A DNA stretch of 64,000 nt from Caballeronia temeraria (lineage in GTDB: Bacteria; Pseudomonadota; Gammaproteobacteria; Burkholderiales; Burkholderiaceae), in assembly GCF_001544795.2 (NCBI RefSeq), contig NZ_FCOI02000002.1, positions 434,001 through 498,000 on the forward strand, given 5' to 3'. Positions 20,649 to 30,758 of this stretch are shown in pieces. Numbering within the stretch: the stretch's first letter is position 1; each line of letters starts with the position of its first letter. Both the position numbers and the translations under genes were made by a program. Under the pieces are notes generated by a model that worked only from the letters and a program-made list of their open reading frames with translations, was not told the DNA's origin and did not search any database.

Positions 20649-21104
20649 TTACGGTTGCCATTGCGTGAGCACTTGATAAAGCGCGTCACGATCTTCTTCC
20701 TTGTGCAGACGCTCGCGCGCCTCGCTGTCGGAGAGCAGTTGTGCGATCTCCGAGAGAATTTCAAGATGCTGCTGCGTCGCCTGCTCGGGCACGAGCAGGA
20801 AGATGAGCAGGGAGACCGGCTGGCCATCGGGCGATTCGAACGCGACGGGTTCGGCGAGACGCACGAAGGCGGCGAGCGGTTGCTTCAGCCCCTTGATGCG
20901 GCCGTGCGGAATAGCGACGCCCTCGCCGAGGCCGGTCGAGCCGAGACGCTCACGCGCGAAGAGATTGTCGGTGACAGTACTGCGTGCGATGCCGTTCTGA
21001 TTCTCGAAAATCAGGCCCGCTTGCTCGAATACGCGTTTCTTGCTGGTAACGGACAGTCCGAGAACGACGTTCTCGATGGGAAGAAATTTGGCTAAACGAT
21101 TCAT
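20649..21104 (-). CDS. ptsN: Nitrogen-regulatory PTS protein EIIA(Ntr)
   Basis: A 151-residue PTS EIIA type-2 domain. The phosphorylated His lies in GVAIPHGRIKGL, and the N-terminal MNRLAKFLPIENVVLGL is the family start; in-frame codons upstream to 21314 do not match the family and are discarded. It takes phosphate from NPr and regulates potassium uptake, nitrogen and stress responses by protein contact rather than by sugar transport. The neighbours rpoN, hpf, hprK and rapZ complete the conserved block. About 185 bases separate it from hprK. Confidence 0.93.
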   Translation of the reverse strand: MNRLAKFLPIENVVLGLSVTSKKRVFEQAGLIFENQNGIARSTVTDNLFARERLGSTGLGEGVAIPHGRIKGLKQPLAAFVRLAEPVAFESPDGQPVSLLIFLLVPEQATQQHLEILSEIAQLLSDSEARERLHKEEDRDALYQVLTQWQP

Positions 21105-21516
21105 GTTTGCAGGCTGATGCGTGGCCTGATAGCTCCTCGTCGTGGCCGCTGACTCAGCGCTCACGGCGATGGTGATTCGGAAAGTGCGCTGGCGGCGTTT
21201 CCTGCAGCGTGCCTGTCGAGCAACCCGAAAAATTACCGGATCATTATAGAACAGGGCGCCGCCCGATGGTGCGCCGCGCAATGGCACCGTCCGGCGATCC
21301 AATGTGCAGGACAAGCCTTAGAAAATCAATGGCTTGTGCCACGCCACGGCGAAAATCCAACAAAAAAGCCGCCAGTCGGGGCGGCTTCGGTGCAGTGCAT
21401 ACCCGGATCGGCCGGTTCCGTGAATTCGAGGGTTTGCTCCAATCGTGCCCGTCACCCTGTGGCGACGGGTTTGCTCATATCAGCAGATCAGCCGGAAGGC
21501 ATGCTTTGTTACCTGC
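21105..21516 (-). other. 412-base spacer between hpf and ptsN
   Basis: No convincing gene is present. Near the hpf side it holds a Rho-independent terminator (21362-21387). The rest is the ptsN leader, with several short open frames that do not resemble proteins. A ptsN promoter is expected here because of the terminator, but no clear -35/-10 pair stands out. Confidence 0.5.
21362..21387 (-). terminator. Terminator downstream of hpf
   Basis: On the minus strand AAGCCGCC and GGCGGCTT pair perfectly around a 6-base loop and are followed by TTTTG. It lies 130 bases after the hpf stop and isolates rpoN-hpf transcripts from ptsN. Confidence 0.85.
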
Positions 21517-21876
21517 TTACGGCGACGGAGCCTCTACTTCGTGCGGCTCGCCGCGATACTTCACGGACTCGTGCGCATGGCCCTGAATCTTGTCCTTGTG
21601 CTTGATGACTTGCCGGTCCAGCTTGTCGACCATCAGGTCGATGGCGGCGTACATATCAGCGTCACAACTCTCGATAAAAATGTCCTTGCCCTTCAGATGC
21701 AGGTTGATTTCCGCCTTCTGCCTCTTTTCCTTTTCTCTATGATTGTCGACCGAGAGGACAACGTTGCCGTCGATCACTTGATCGAAATGACGGAGCACCC
21801 TGTCCAGTTTCGTGATCACATACTCGCGCAACGCAGGCGTCAATTCGAGGTGGTGTCCACTGATCTTCAGATTCAT
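21517..21876 (-). CDS. hpf: Ribosome hibernation promoting factor (HPF/YfiA family)
   Basis: A 119-residue protein of the sigma-54 modulation/S30AE family: [20 protein letters not shown], a basic central part, and the segment [21 protein letters not shown] typical of the domain. It binds the decoding region of the 30S subunit and promotes 100S dimers in stationary phase. It is a little longer than E. coli HPF but lacks the C-terminal dimerisation domain of long HPF. It lies directly downstream of rpoN, the classical rpoN-hpf-ptsN order. Confidence 0.94.
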   Translation of the reverse strand: MNLKISGHHLELTPALREYVITKLDRVLRHFDQVIDGNVVLSVDNHREKEKRQKAEINLHLKGKDIFIESCDADMYAAIDLMVDKLDRQVIKHKDKIQGHAHESVKYRGEPHEVEAPSP

Positions 21877-22058
21877 AGTTGCTCTCCAAGCTAATGGCCG
21901 CTAGGCCACGTCGGCTCGTCCGATACCGGTCGGCAATGTGTCCCGTCAGCGCGTCATTCTGGCGCGCTTGAAAAGGGGCGCATCGGCCGGCACGTCCGCG
22001 CTTTCGCGTTGCGGCCGGTAAACGCCCACCGCAACACGCGATGGACTACAGAGACGGG

Positions 22059-23576
22059 TCATAGAGACTTGCGCAGATTCACTGCCGGGATCCTGAGGGC
22101 TTCGCGGTACTTGGCGACGGTGCGCCGCGCGACCACGAATCCTTGTTCCGCCAGCAGTTCGGCGATGCGGCTGTCTGAAAGAGGAGTTTTGGGGTCTTCC
22201 GCTCCTATCAGTTGCTTGATGAGGGCCCGGATCGCCGTTGACGATGCCGCGCCTCCTGTGTCGGTCGAAACGTGCGATCCAAAGAAGTACTTAAATTCAA
22301 GCGTCCCGAATGGGGTGAGCATGTACTTGCCTGTGGTCACACGAGATACCGTCGATTCGTGTAATCCCAGCGTATCAGCAATCTCCCGCAAAACCAAGGG
22401 CCGCATGGCGATTTCGCCATGTGCAAAAAAGTTCTTCTGACGCTCCACGATTGCCTGCGCGACACGCAGAATCGTCTCAAACCTCTGCTGAATGTTCTTG
22501 ATGAGCCAGCGCGCTTCCTGAAGCTGTTGACGCAGCGAGCCGCTGCCCGGATCGCCGCGATTGTTGCGCAGGATGTTCGCGTACAGATGATTGATGCGCA
22601 GCTTCGGCACGATCTCCGGATTCAGCTCCGCCGTCCAGCCGCCCGTCGTCTTGCGCACGAGAATGTCCGGCACCACGTAGTCCGCTTCGCTCTTGCCGTA
22701 CGCGGCGCCCGGGAACGGCTCCAGCGACTTGATCAGCAAATGCGCGTCCCGGAGGGAATCGTCGCTCGCCTTGAGTTGTTTGCGCAGACGCGTGAAGTCG
22801 CGCGCCGCGAGCAGTTCGAGATGATTCGTGACGATCTCGAGCGCCAGCGTGCGCGTGGGCGAACCATCGAGCCGCAGCAACTGCAGCTTCAGACATTCCG
22901 ACGCCGAGCGGCCGCCCACACCGGGCGGATCGAAACTCTGAAGCAACGCGAGCGCCGCGCTCAGTTCGTCGAGATCGACTTCGAGCTCTTCGGGAAGATC
23001 GGTCTGAACTTCGTCGAGCGATGACGTGAGATAGCCGTCCTCGTCCAGCGATTCGATGAGAAACGTGACGAGCGCGCGATCGCGCTGATTCGCCGCGGTC
23101 ATGCGCAACTGCGCGCTCAGATGGTCGCGCAGCGTCGTGGTCGATTCGTGGATTTGCAGCGGCGGGAGGTCGTCGTCGTCGGAGGCGTTGTTCGAGCGGC
23201 CGTAGTCTTCGAGATTCCACGAACTCGAATCCTGGCTGCTGTCCGAACCCATGCCGTTGTATTCGTCGACGCCCTGAGGCTCGCCGTTTTCCGACCGTTC
23301 GGAACTGGAAGTGCTCGATGCCGAGCCATTGCTCATCATCGACTCGGACGGCGAGCTCGACGTTGCCGGCGACGCGATCAGCGAGCCGTCCGCGGCGACG
23401 CGCAGCGGGCTCGCGATCCAGTCGTCCTCGTTCTCGAGCAGCGGATTCTGAGCGATCGCCATCGCGACTTCCTGCTGCAGTTCGAGCGTCGACAACTGCA
23501 GCAGCCGGATCGACTGCTGAAGTTGCGGGGTCAGCGCAAGATGCTGCGAGAGGCGGAGTTGGAGGCTGGCTTTCAT
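22059..23576 (-). CDS. rpoN: RNA polymerase sigma-54 factor
   Basis: A 505-residue sigma-54. Region I is Gln/Leu-rich ([20 protein letters not shown]), region II is an acidic/Ser-rich linker at residues about 70-155, the core-binding domain follows, then a helix-turn-helix near [16 protein letters not shown] and the RpoN box [15 protein letters not shown] close to the C-terminus. All regions are intact. It recognises -24/-12 promoters and needs AAA+ activators, controlling nitrogen use, motility and other functions. It lies after the lpt genes and before hpf. Confidence 0.96.
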   Translation of the reverse strand: MKASLQLRLSQHLALTPQLQQSIRLLQLSTLELQQEVAMAIAQNPLLENEDDWIASPLRVAADGSLIASPATSSSPSESMMSNGSASSTSSSERSENGEPQGVDEYNGMGSDSSQDSSSWNLEDYGRSNNASDDDDLPPLQIHESTTTLRDHLSAQLRMTAANQRDRALVTFLIESLDEDGYLTSSLDEVQTDLPEELEVDLDELSAALALLQSFDPPGVGGRSASECLKLQLLRLDGSPTRTLALEIVTNHLELLAARDFTRLRKQLKASDDSLRDAHLLIKSLEPFPGAAYGKSEADYVVPDILVRKTTGGWTAELNPEIVPKLRINHLYANILRNNRGDPGSGSLRQQLQEARWLIKNIQQRFETILRVAQAIVERQKNFFAHGEIAMRPLVLREIADTLGLHESTVSRVTTGKYMLTPFGTLEFKYFFGSHVSTDTGGAASSTAIRALIKQLIGAEDPKTPLSDSRIAELLAEQGFVVARRTVAKYREALRIPAVNLRKSL

Positions 23577-23728
23577 GGCAAAGTTTTATTCATTGTAGAG
23601 AGTTTGCCACGCGCGCGAAACCTCGCGGGGATTCCAAAAAAGCACATGCCGCCCAGCGGGCGGCACGTAAGTTTTGCAACTTTCGCATGATGCGGCGCAC
23701 GATGCGCGCCGTTTTTGCGACGCCGCGC

Positions 23729-24511
23729 TCACATGCGGAAATGCTCGCCGAGATAGACGCGGCGCACGCTTTCGTTCTCGATGATTTCGCTCGGCGCGCC
23801 CGCCGCGAGCACGCTGCCGTCGCTGATGATGTACGCGTGATCGCAGATGCCGAGCGTCTCGCGCACGTTGTGGTCGGTGATCAAAACGCCGATGTTGCGC
23901 TGCTTCAGAAACTTCACGATCTTCTGGATTTCCAGCACCGCGATCGGATCGACGCCCGCGAACGGTTCGTCGAGCAGAATGAAGCTCGGATTGGTCGCGA
24001 GCGCCCGCGCGATCTCGACGCGACGCCGCTCGCCGCCCGACAGCGACAGCGCCGGATTCTCGCGAAGATGCGCGATCTGCAATTCGTCGAGCAGGGCTTC
24101 CGCGCGCTCGGTTATGGCGTCTTTGGACAGGCGTTTGCCGGATTCATCGGTCTGCAGTTCCAGCACCGCGCGGATGTTCTGCTCGACGGTGAGTTTGCGG
24201 AACACCGATGCTTCCTGCGGCAGATACGACAAGCCGAGGTGCGCGCGCTGGTGGATGGGCAGCAGGCTGATCGAGTTGCCGTCGAGGTCGATTTCGCCGG
24301 CATCGAGCGGCACGAGCCCGACGATCATATAGAACGACGTGGTCTTGCCCGCGCCGTTCGGGCCGAGCAGTCCGACCACTTCGCCGCTCTTCACATCGAG
24401 CGACACGTCCTTCACCACGGTGCGCGAGCCGTAACGCTTCTTCAGATTGCGGACGACGAGCGAACTCGACTCGCCTTCCGGCTTACGGTGGGGCATGGCG
24501 GGCGAATTCAC
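23729..24511 (-). CDS. lptB: LPS export ABC transporter ATP-binding protein LptB
   Basis: A 260-residue ABC ATPase that powers LPS extraction from the inner membrane with LptF/LptG. Walker A is GPNGAGKTT, the signature [15 protein letters not shown], Walker [14 protein letters not shown], and the H-loop ITDHN. The start is either GTG at 24511, which overlaps the lptA stop (GTGA) and has AAGGAA at good spacing, or ATG at 24496. It is the last gene of the kdsD-kdsC-lptC-lptA-lptB cluster and is followed by rpoN about 150 bases on. Confidence 0.95.
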   Translation of the reverse strand: MNSPAMPHRKPEGESSSLVVRNLKKRYGSRTVVKDVSLDVKSGEVVGLLGPNGAGKTTSFYMIVGLVPLDAGEIDLDGNSISLLPIHQRAHLGLSYLPQEASVFRKLTVEQNIRAVLELQTDESGKRLSKDAITERAEALLDELQIAHLRENPALSLSGGERRRVEIARALATNPSFILLDEPFAGVDPIAVLEIQKIVKFLKQRNIGVLITDHNVRETLGICDHAYIISDGSVLAAGAPSEIIENESVRRVYLGEHFRM

Positions 24512-25194
24512 TGCGGCGGCGTTCCTTGAATGGTGTTCGACGGAGAAAGCGTGGCGGGCGAGCCGTTGAGCGGCGCGGCGCCGCCGGAACGCGGCGCGAG
24601 CATCGCGCGCACGCGGCCGCCCGGATTGCCGGGGCCGGCCTGGTCCTTGCCCGCGCTCGCCGTGTAGAAGTCCTTCTGGCCGTCATACGTGATGACGCTG
24701 CCGTGCACTTCGTCCTGCACCGTCGTCAGACCTTGCAGGCGGCGCACGACGGCGCGCGTCGTGAGCTTCGTGAAGTCGTTCTTGCCGTCGTAATCGATGC
24801 GAACCGCGTTGCCGTCGATGTACTCGTTCACGCCGTCGCGCTTCTGGCGGAAATACGAGAGATTGTTGCCGGTCGACGTGCCGGTCGCGTACTGATAACC
24901 CTGCGGGTCCTGCGTCACCTCGACGCGGTCGGCCTTGATGACGATCGTGCCTTTGGTCGCGACCACGTGACCAGTGAAGATGTTCTTCTGGTTGAGGTCG
25001 TCGTAGGACATGTTGTCCGCTTCGATGTTGAGCGGCTTGTCGCGGTCGGCCTTTTCGGCGTGCGCCGGCAGCCCGGCCAGCGCGAACCAGACGCTCAGGG
25101 CGGCAGCGAGCCCGGCCCGCACGGCGTGCGTGGCGCGGCGCGCGAGCGTTGCGCGCGCATGGCCGCCTTCGGGACGAGGGAACCTTTCGTTCAT
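24508..25194 (-). CDS. lptA: LPS transport periplasmic protein LptA
   Basis: A 228-residue periplasmic protein with an Arg-rich N-terminus and a signal peptide ending near GLPAHAEK. The OstA-like beta-jellyroll begins [20 protein letters not shown] and includes [13 protein letters not shown]. LptA molecules form the bridge that carries LPS between LptC and LptD. A Gly/Pro-rich tail of about 45 residues follows the fold, longer than in E. coli. It overlaps lptB by four bases and follows lptC by 30. Confidence 0.93.
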   Translation of the reverse strand: MNERFPRPEGGHARATLARRATHAVRAGLAAALSVWFALAGLPAHAEKADRDKPLNIEADNMSYDDLNQKNIFTGHVVATKGTIVIKADRVEVTQDPQGYQYATGTSTGNNLSYFRQKRDGVNEYIDGNAVRIDYDGKNDFTKLTTRAVVRRLQGLTTVQDEVHGSVITYDGQKDFYTASAGKDQAGPGNPGGRVRAMLAPRSGGAAPLNGSPATLSPSNTIQGTPPQ

Positions 25195-25224
25195 GCAGTC
25201 ACAATTCGGGTGGGAGTGCCGGGA

Positions 25225-25827
25225 TTACTTGGACGAGCCGCCGTTGATATCCGTGGCGGCGATTGCACCGCGCACGTTACCGAAGAGCTTCATCACCCGG
25301 GTCACGTTGTTGTAGTTCATGCCAGAGGCCGTCATCACGGACGGGCCGCGCTGAAGTCTAACCGGTTTTTCCGTTTCGATGACATCGTCGTTCACCAGCA
25401 CGCGAAAATGCTGCGAATCTGCCTGCATCTGCGGATCTCCGTAACCGGCCGCGCGCAGGATGCGGGCGTTGTCGTAGAGATCGACGATAGAAACGTCGCC
25501 GTTGACCGTGCCGCGCTCGGCCGTTGCCGTGACGGTCGGTTTCATCGGCTGGAACATGCGCATGGCGGGCAGCGTGAGGTCGCTGATCTCGTCGTCTTCG
25601 TAATGCACCATCGACTTGGCCGTCAGCCGATATTGCGTCGTGCCGGTGGCGTCGAGCTCGGACACGGAAAAATTATTGGCGAAGTAATCCGGCGTATGGC
25701 GCTTTTCGGGCGCGGCGGCCGGTTGAGCCGGCGGCAGCGTGGCCTGCAACAGCCAGTAGGTGATGCCGGCCAGCGCCGCCATCGCGAGCAGCGGCAGGAG
25801 CGAGGCGAGCTTTCCGGGGCGCGGCAT
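25225..25827 (-). CDS. lptC: LPS export protein LptC
   Basis: A 200-residue protein with a single N-terminal membrane anchor (LASLLPLLAMAALAGITYWL) and a periplasmic OstA-type beta-fold (for example TPDYFANNFSVSELDATG and ILRAAGYGDPQMQADSQHF). It hands LPS from LptBFG to LptA. It starts four bases after the kdsC stop, so it is in the same operon as the KDO genes. Sequence is poorly conserved in this family, but position and topology are decisive. Confidence 0.92.
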   Translation of the reverse strand: MPRPGKLASLLPLLAMAALAGITYWLLQATLPPAQPAAAPEKRHTPDYFANNFSVSELDATGTTQYRLTAKSMVHYEDDEISDLTLPAMRMFQPMKPTVTATAERGTVNGDVSIVDLYDNARILRAAGYGDPQMQADSQHFRVLVNDDVIETEKPVRLQRGPSVMTASGMNYNNVTRVMKLFGNVRGAIAATDINGGSSK

Positions 25828-25831
25828 CGCG

Positions 25832-26371
25832 TCAGCCTCCGAGCGCCGCGGCGAGCAGTTCGTCGTAGCGACGTTGCGCGCGCAGGATCGCGTCGCAGAC
25901 TTCGCGCACCGCGCCGTGGCCGCCGCGCGCTTCCGCGACCCAGTGCACGCGCTGGATCACTTCCGGGTGCGCGTTGGCGGGCGCCGCCGCGAAGCCGCAA
26001 CGCCGCATCACGGCGAGGTCGGGCCAGTCGTCGCCCATGTAGCCGCATTCGCCGGCGGCAATGCCGGTGGCCTCGAGAAGTTCGGCGAGCGCGACGGTTT
26101 TATCGCCGACACCCTGATAGAGATGCGTGATGCCCAGTTCGCGCGCACGCGCCGCGACGATGCCCGATTGCCGTCCCGTGATGATCGCCGTCTGCACGCC
26201 GACGGATTGCAGCATCTTCACGCCGTGACCGTCGAGCGAATTGAACGACTTCATCGCGTCGCCTTCGGCGGTGAAGTAGAGGCTGCCGTCGGTGAAGACG
26301 CCGTCGACGTCGAACACCATCAACTTGAGCCGGCTCGCGCGTTCGGCGGCGGTGGGAGCTTTCTGCGCCAT
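25832..26371 (-). CDS. kdsC: 3-deoxy-D-manno-octulosonate 8-phosphate phosphatase
   Basis: A 179-residue HAD-superfamily C0-type phosphatase that dephosphorylates KDO-8-phosphate to give KDO for the LPS core. The nucleophile motif is MVFDVDGVFTDG, motif II AIITGRQS, and motif III/IV GYMGDDWPDLAVM. It directly follows kdsD (adjacent bases). Length is standard for the tetrameric enzyme without a cap domain. Confidence 0.95.
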   Translation of the reverse strand: MAQKAPTAAERASRLKLMVFDVDGVFTDGSLYFTAEGDAMKSFNSLDGHGVKMLQSVGVQTAIITGRQSGIVAARARELGITHLYQGVGDKTVALAELLEATGIAAGECGYMGDDWPDLAVMRRCGFAAAPANAHPEVIQRVHWVAEARGGHGAVREVCDAILRAQRRYDELLAAALGG

Positions 26372-27355
26372 TCAGATTACCTTCTTGGAGAAGAGGTCGT
26401 GCATGTTCAGTGCGCCGATCAAAGTGGCATCGGCGTCCACGACCAGCATCTGATTGATGCGATGGCGCTCCATCAGTTCCACGGCTTCGACCGCGAGATG
26501 ATCCGGCGCGATCGAGCGCGGGTTACGGGTCATGACATCGGTGATCTTCAGCGCGCGGAAATCGCCGTCGCGCTGCAGGATGCGGCGCAGGTCGCCGTCG
26601 GTGAAAATGCCGTGCACGTGCCGGTTTTCGTCGATGACCGCGGTCATGCCCATGCGCTTGTCGGTGATTTGGAAGAGCGCGTCCGACACCGTTGCGTCGA
26701 GCGAAACGGCCGGCACTTCATCGCCCACGCGCATCACGTCGCGCACGTAGGTGAGCAGGCGCCGCCCGAGCGCGCCGCCCGGATGCGAGCGCGCGAAGTC
26801 GTCGGGACCGAAGCCGCGCGCATCGAGCACGGCGACGGCGAGCGCGTCGCCGAGCGCCATCGCGGCGGTCGTGCTGGCCGTGGGCGCGAGATTCATCGGG
26901 CACGCTTCCTTTTCGACGCGTGCGTTCAGGTGCATGTCCGCCAGTTGGGCGAGACTCGATTCGGGACGGCCGGTGATCGCGATCAGCTTCGCCCCGAGCC
27001 GCTTGATGAGCGGCAGAATGGCGACGAGCTCCTCGGTTTCGCCCGAGTTCGACAATGCGATGAAAATGTCGTCGGCGGTGACCATGCCGAGATCGCCGTG
27101 GCTCGCTTCGGCCGGATGCACGAAGAAGGCCGGCGTGCCGGTGGAGGCGAGCGTCGCGGCGAATTTGCGCGCGACATGACCCGACTTGCCGATGCCCGAC
27201 ACGACCACGCGGCCGCGGCAGCCGAGCAGCGTTTCGACTGCGTTCGTGAAGTTGTCGTCGAGGAGTTCGGAGAGTCCGCGAACGGCGTCGGCTTCGATCT
27301 GAATTACGTTGCGAGCCAGCGCCAGCGCCCGGTCGCCATTGATTTTCGCTATCAT
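26372..27355 (-). CDS. kdsD: D-arabinose 5-phosphate isomerase
   Basis: A 327-residue enzyme that interconverts ribulose 5-phosphate and arabinose 5-phosphate, the first committed step toward KDO. An N-terminal SIS domain has SGIGKSGHVARKFAATLAST and HPAEASHGDLGMV; two CBS domains follow (GMTAVIDENRHVHGIFTDGDLRR and HRINQMLVVD). It heads the kdsD-kdsC-lptCAB gene cluster. It is divergent from the KefB-type antiporter gene, about 160 bases away. Confidence 0.95.
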   Translation of the reverse strand: MIAKINGDRALALARNVIQIEADAVRGLSELLDDNFTNAVETLLGCRGRVVVSGIGKSGHVARKFAATLASTGTPAFFVHPAEASHGDLGMVTADDIFIALSNSGETEELVAILPLIKRLGAKLIAITGRPESSLAQLADMHLNARVEKEACPMNLAPTASTTAAMALGDALAVAVLDARGFGPDDFARSHPGGALGRRLLTYVRDVMRVGDEVPAVSLDATVSDALFQITDKRMGMTAVIDENRHVHGIFTDGDLRRILQRDGDFRALKITDVMTRNPRSIAPDHLAVEAVELMERHRINQMLVVDADATLIGALNMHDLFSKKVI

Positions 27356-27515
27356 GCGCGGAGTATAGCAAAGGCGATTTCGGGCCGCCCCGCCGGGCGC
27401 CCGGCGCGCCGCCGCCTATCCGCCCCCGCAAGCCCTGTCGTCAGGGGCCTTTTTAAGATGCCGGAGCGCCGGACGCACGCGCCTCGGAACGCTGACGAAC
27501 GAGGACGCCAGACGG

Positions 27516-29513
27516 ATGACGATCTCTCCGCTCGAAATGACGCTGTTGTTGCTGCTTTGCTCGGTGGCAGGCGTCGTCGTATTTCGCTATTTCAACCTGC
27601 CGCCGATGCTCGGCTATCTGACGGTCGGCATCATCGTGGGACCGAATGCCGCAGGCATCGCGCCGGACACGGACCGCGCGCAGCATCTCGCCGAATTCGG
27701 CGTCGTTTTCCTGATGTTCTCCATCGGGCTCGAATTTTCGCTCTCCAAGCTGCGTACGATGCGGCGCATCGTGTTCGGGCTCGGCGCGAGCCAGGTCGCG
27801 GCGACCATCGCGCTCGCGATGATCTTCGGCTGGATCACGAATTTCTGGACGGAAATGTCCTGGCAGGCGAGCTTCGCGCTCGGCGGCGCGATGTCGATGT
27901 CGTCGACGGCCATCGTCAGCAAGCTGCTCGCCGAGCGGCTCGAACTCGAATCGGAGCATGGCCGCAACATCTTCGGCGTGCTGCTGTTCCAGGATCTGGC
28001 GGTCGTGCCGCTGCTCATCATCATCGCGGCGTTCGGCAACGGCAAGTCGTCGGAACTGGCGATGTGGCTCGGCATCGCGGCGGTGAAGATCGTGGTCGCG
28101 TTGACGGTGCTGCTCTTCATCGGCCAGAAGTTCATGACGCGCTGGTTCGATCTCGTCGCGCGGCGCCGCTCGCAAGAGCTATTCATGCTGAACCTGCTGC
28201 TCGTCACGCTGGGCGCGGCGTTCATCACGGACAAGTTCGGGCTGTCGCTCGCGCTCGGCGCGTTCATCGCGGGCATGCTGATCGCGGAGACGCCGTACCG
28301 GCATCAGGTGGAAGAGGACATCAAGCCATTTCGCGACGTGCTGCTCGGTCTCTTCTTCGTGACGACCGGCATGCTGCTGAATCCGCGCGTGATCTGGGAG
28401 CATCCGTTGCTCGTGCTCGGATTCTTCGTCGTGCCGATCCTGCTCAAGGCCGTGATGATCACCGGTCTTTCGCGCGCTTTCGGCGCCACGCCGGGCGTCG
28501 CCATGCGCACGGGTCTCGGTCTCGCGCAGGCGGGCGAATTCGGTTTCGTCTTGCTGAACCTGATTCTGGATTCGCATCTGGTCAATTCGACGGTGCTGCA
28601 AGCCATTCTCGCCGCGATGCTGCTGTCGATGCTCGCCGCGCCGTTCATCATCCAGAACGCGGACCGGATCGTGCTGCGGCTGTCGTCGACGGAATGGATG
28701 CTGCAATCGCTGCAGATGACGAAGATCGCGACGCAGAGCCTGAAGCAGAGCGGCCACGTGATCATCTGCGGTTACGGCCGCGCCGGGCAGAATCTCGCGC
28801 GCATGCTCGAGCAGGAAGGCATTTCCTACGTCGCGCTCGATCTGGACCCGGATCGCGTGGCGGCGGCCGCGGCGGCGGGCGAATCGGTCGTTTTCGGCGA
28901 TGCTGGGCGGCGCGAGTCGCTGCTCGCGGCGGGCCTGCATCGCGCGGCGACGATCGCGATCACCTACGCCAACACGCCGTCCGCGTTGCGCGTGCTGCAC
29001 AACATCCACGAACTCGCGCCGACCCTGCCGGTGATCGTGCGCACGGTCGACGACGCCGATCTCGAAAAGCTGACGGCGGCGGGCGCGACGGAAGTGATTC
29101 CTGAGATCGTGGAGGGCAGCCTGATGCTCGCGTCGCACACGCTCGTCCTGATGGGCGTGCCGATGCGCCGCGTCGTGCGGCGTGTCGAGGAAATGCGCGA
29201 CGCGCGCTACAGCTTGCTGCGCGGCTACTTTCACGGCGCGGATGACGTCGATGACGACGATGGCCACGAGCAGGTCCGGCTACAATCCGTACCGATCGAC
29301 GCGAATTCCGAAGCCGTCGGGCATTCGCTCGATGATCTCGGTCTCGTCGGCAACGGTGTCGAGGTGACCGCGATCCGGCGCCACGGCATCCGGGGCGTCG
29401 CACCCGACCCCGACACCAAGCTGCGCGCGAACGATATCGTCGTGCTGCGCGGCCTGCCCGAAGTGTTGGCGCTTGCCGAGGAACGGCTCTCGCGCAACCG
29501 CCGGGCAGCGTAA
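27516..29513 (+). CDS. KefB-type monovalent cation:proton antiporter (CPA2) with RCK domain
   Basis: A 665-residue inner-membrane protein. Residues 1-390 hold about 12 hydrophobic segments of the Na+/H+ exchanger fold, with conserved GIEFSLSKL-like and [16 protein letters not shown] segments. Residues about 410-530 form a TrkA-N/RCK nucleotide-binding domain starting [18 protein letters not shown], and residues about 590-660 form a TrkA-C domain. Proteins of this type export potassium or other cations in exchange for protons, gated by NAD(H) or glutathione adducts. Ion specificity cannot be read from sequence. It is divergent from kdsD; apt follows about 60 bases downstream on the same strand. 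Confidence 0.9.
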   Translation: MTISPLEMTLLLLLCSVAGVVVFRYFNLPPMLGYLTVGIIVGPNAAGIAPDTDRAQHLAEFGVVFLMFSIGLEFSLSKLRTMRRIVFGLGASQVAATIALAMIFGWITNFWTEMSWQASFALGGAMSMSSTAIVSKLLAERLELESEHGRNIFGVLLFQDLAVVPLLIIIAAFGNGKSSELAMWLGIAAVKIVVALTVLLFIGQKFMTRWFDLVARRRSQELFMLNLLLVTLGAAFITDKFGLSLALGAFIAGMLIAETPYRHQVEEDIKPFRDVLLGLFFVTTGMLLNPRVIWEHPLLVLGFFVVPILLKAVMITGLSRAFGATPGVAMRTGLGLAQAGEFGFVLLNLILDSHLVNSTVLQAILAAMLLSMLAAPFIIQNADRIVLRLSSTEWMLQSLQMTKIATQSLKQSGHVIICGYGRAGQNLARMLEQEGISYVALDLDPDRVAAAAAAGESVVFGDAGRRESLLAAGLHRAATIAITYANTPSALRVLHNIHELAPTLPVIVRTVDDADLEKLTAAGATEVIPEIVEGSLMLASHTLVLMGVPMRRVVRRVEEMRDARYSLLRGYFHGADDVDDDDGHEQVRLQSVPIDANSEAVGHSLDDLGLVGNGVEVTAIRRHGIRGVAPDPDTKLRANDIVVLRGLPEVLALAEERLSRNRRAA

Positions 29514-29572
29514 TTTCCTCTTTTGTCATCAAGGCGAACGCGCGGCCTCACGGCGCGGACTCCGGAGAAGTC

Positions 29573-30139
29573 ATGTCCCTTACCCCTTCGCACGCCCAGC
29601 TCGATGCCGCGCGTTTCATCAAGGAGCGCGTGCGCACCGTCGATAACTGGCCGCAGCCCGGCGTTCAGTTCCGCGATATCACCACGATCCTGCAGGATCG
29701 CCGCGCGCTGCGCATGCTGATCGACTTGTTCGTGCAGCGTTATATCGACGAAAACGTCAACGTGATCGCCGGCATGGACGCGCGCGGTTTCATCATCGGG
29801 CCGATTCTCGCGTACGAGTTGAGCCTCGGTTTCGTGCCGATTCGCAAGAAGGGCAAGCTGCCGTACAAGACGCTCGAACAATCGTATGAACTGGAATACG
29901 GCAGCGCGACCGTCGAGATTCACGAGGACGCGTGCAAGCCGGGCGATCGCGTGGTGATCGTCGACGATCTGGTCGCGACCGGCGGCACGATGATGGCCGG
30001 CAAGATCCTGCTGGAGCGGCTCGGCGCGGAAGTGGTCGAAGCGGCGGCGATCATCGATCTGCCCGATCTCGGCGGCTCGAAACTGCTGCGCGAGAACGGC
30101 GTGCCGCTCTACACCGTATGCGAATTCGCCGGACATTGA
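29573..30139 (+). CDS. apt: Adenine phosphoribosyltransferase
   Basis: A 188-residue salvage enzyme that converts adenine and PRPP to AMP. The PRPP-binding loop is [18 protein letters not shown], and [17 protein letters not shown] is the substrate segment. The start [20 protein letters not shown] gives a normal length and is preceded by GGAG. It is followed after one base by the LysE-family gene, so they are cotranscribed. Confidence 0.94.
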   Translation: MSLTPSHAQLDAARFIKERVRTVDNWPQPGVQFRDITTILQDRRALRMLIDLFVQRYIDENVNVIAGMDARGFIIGPILAYELSLGFVPIRKKGKLPYKTLEQSYELEYGSATVEIHEDACKPGDRVVIVDDLVATGGTMMAGKILLERLGAEVVEAAAIIDLPDLGGSKLLRENGVPLYTVCEFAGH

Positions 30140-30140
30140 C

Positions 30141-30755
30141 ATGCCCAACTTCCTGCTTTTTCTCGCCGCGTCCGTTGCGATTACCGTCGCGCCCGGTCCG
30201 GACAATCTTCAGGTGCTCGCGCGCGGCATCTCGCAAGGGCGGCTCGCGGGCGTCGTCGCGGCGTTCGGTTTCGCCTTCGGCGTGATCTTTCATACGACGC
30301 TCGCGGCGCTCGGCATCGCGGCGCTGCTGCGTTCGTCGCCGATGGCGTTTCAGGCGGTGAAGCTCGCGGGCGCGGCGTATCTCGTGTGGATCGGCATCAA
30401 GGCATTGCGCAGTCACGGCCTCGCGACCGCGCACGCGCGTCCGAGCCAGCCGCTTGCGACCGTGTTCCGTCAGAGCGTGATCGGCAACATGCTGAATCCG
30501 AAGGTCACGCTGTTCTTCATCGTGTTCCTGCCGCAGTTCGTCGATCCGCACGGCGCGCAAAGCGTGATGCTGCAGATGTTCGAGCTCGGCGGGCTCTTCA
30601 TGTTGCAGACGGTCGTCGTGTTTTCGCTCTTCGGCATCGGCGCGGGGATGATCGGCGCGTGGCTGAAGCGCCGTCCGCGCCTCGGCGTGTGGCTCGACCG
30701 GCTCGCGGGCGTGACGTTCATCGCGCTCGGCATTCGCGTCGCGCTCAAGGACTGA
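30141..30755 (+). CDS. LysE/RhtB family amino-acid exporter
   Basis: A 204-residue membrane protein with about six hydrophobic segments. The N-terminus SVAITVAPGPDNLQVLARGI carries the family motif (APGPxxxxV), and MLNPKVTLFFIVFLPQFVD is the typical middle loop. Members export lysine, threonine, homoserine lactones or other amino compounds; the substrate here is unknown. It lies between apt and the Nudix gene with almost no gaps. Confidence 0.9.
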   Translation: MPNFLLFLAASVAITVAPGPDNLQVLARGISQGRLAGVVAAFGFAFGVIFHTTLAALGIAALLRSSPMAFQAVKLAGAAYLVWIGIKALRSHGLATAHARPSQPLATVFRQSVIGNMLNPKVTLFFIVFLPQFVDPHGAQSVMLQMFELGGLFMLQTVVVFSLFGIGAGMIGAWLKRRPRLGVWLDRLAGVTFIALGIRVALKD

Positions 30756-30758
30756 GAT

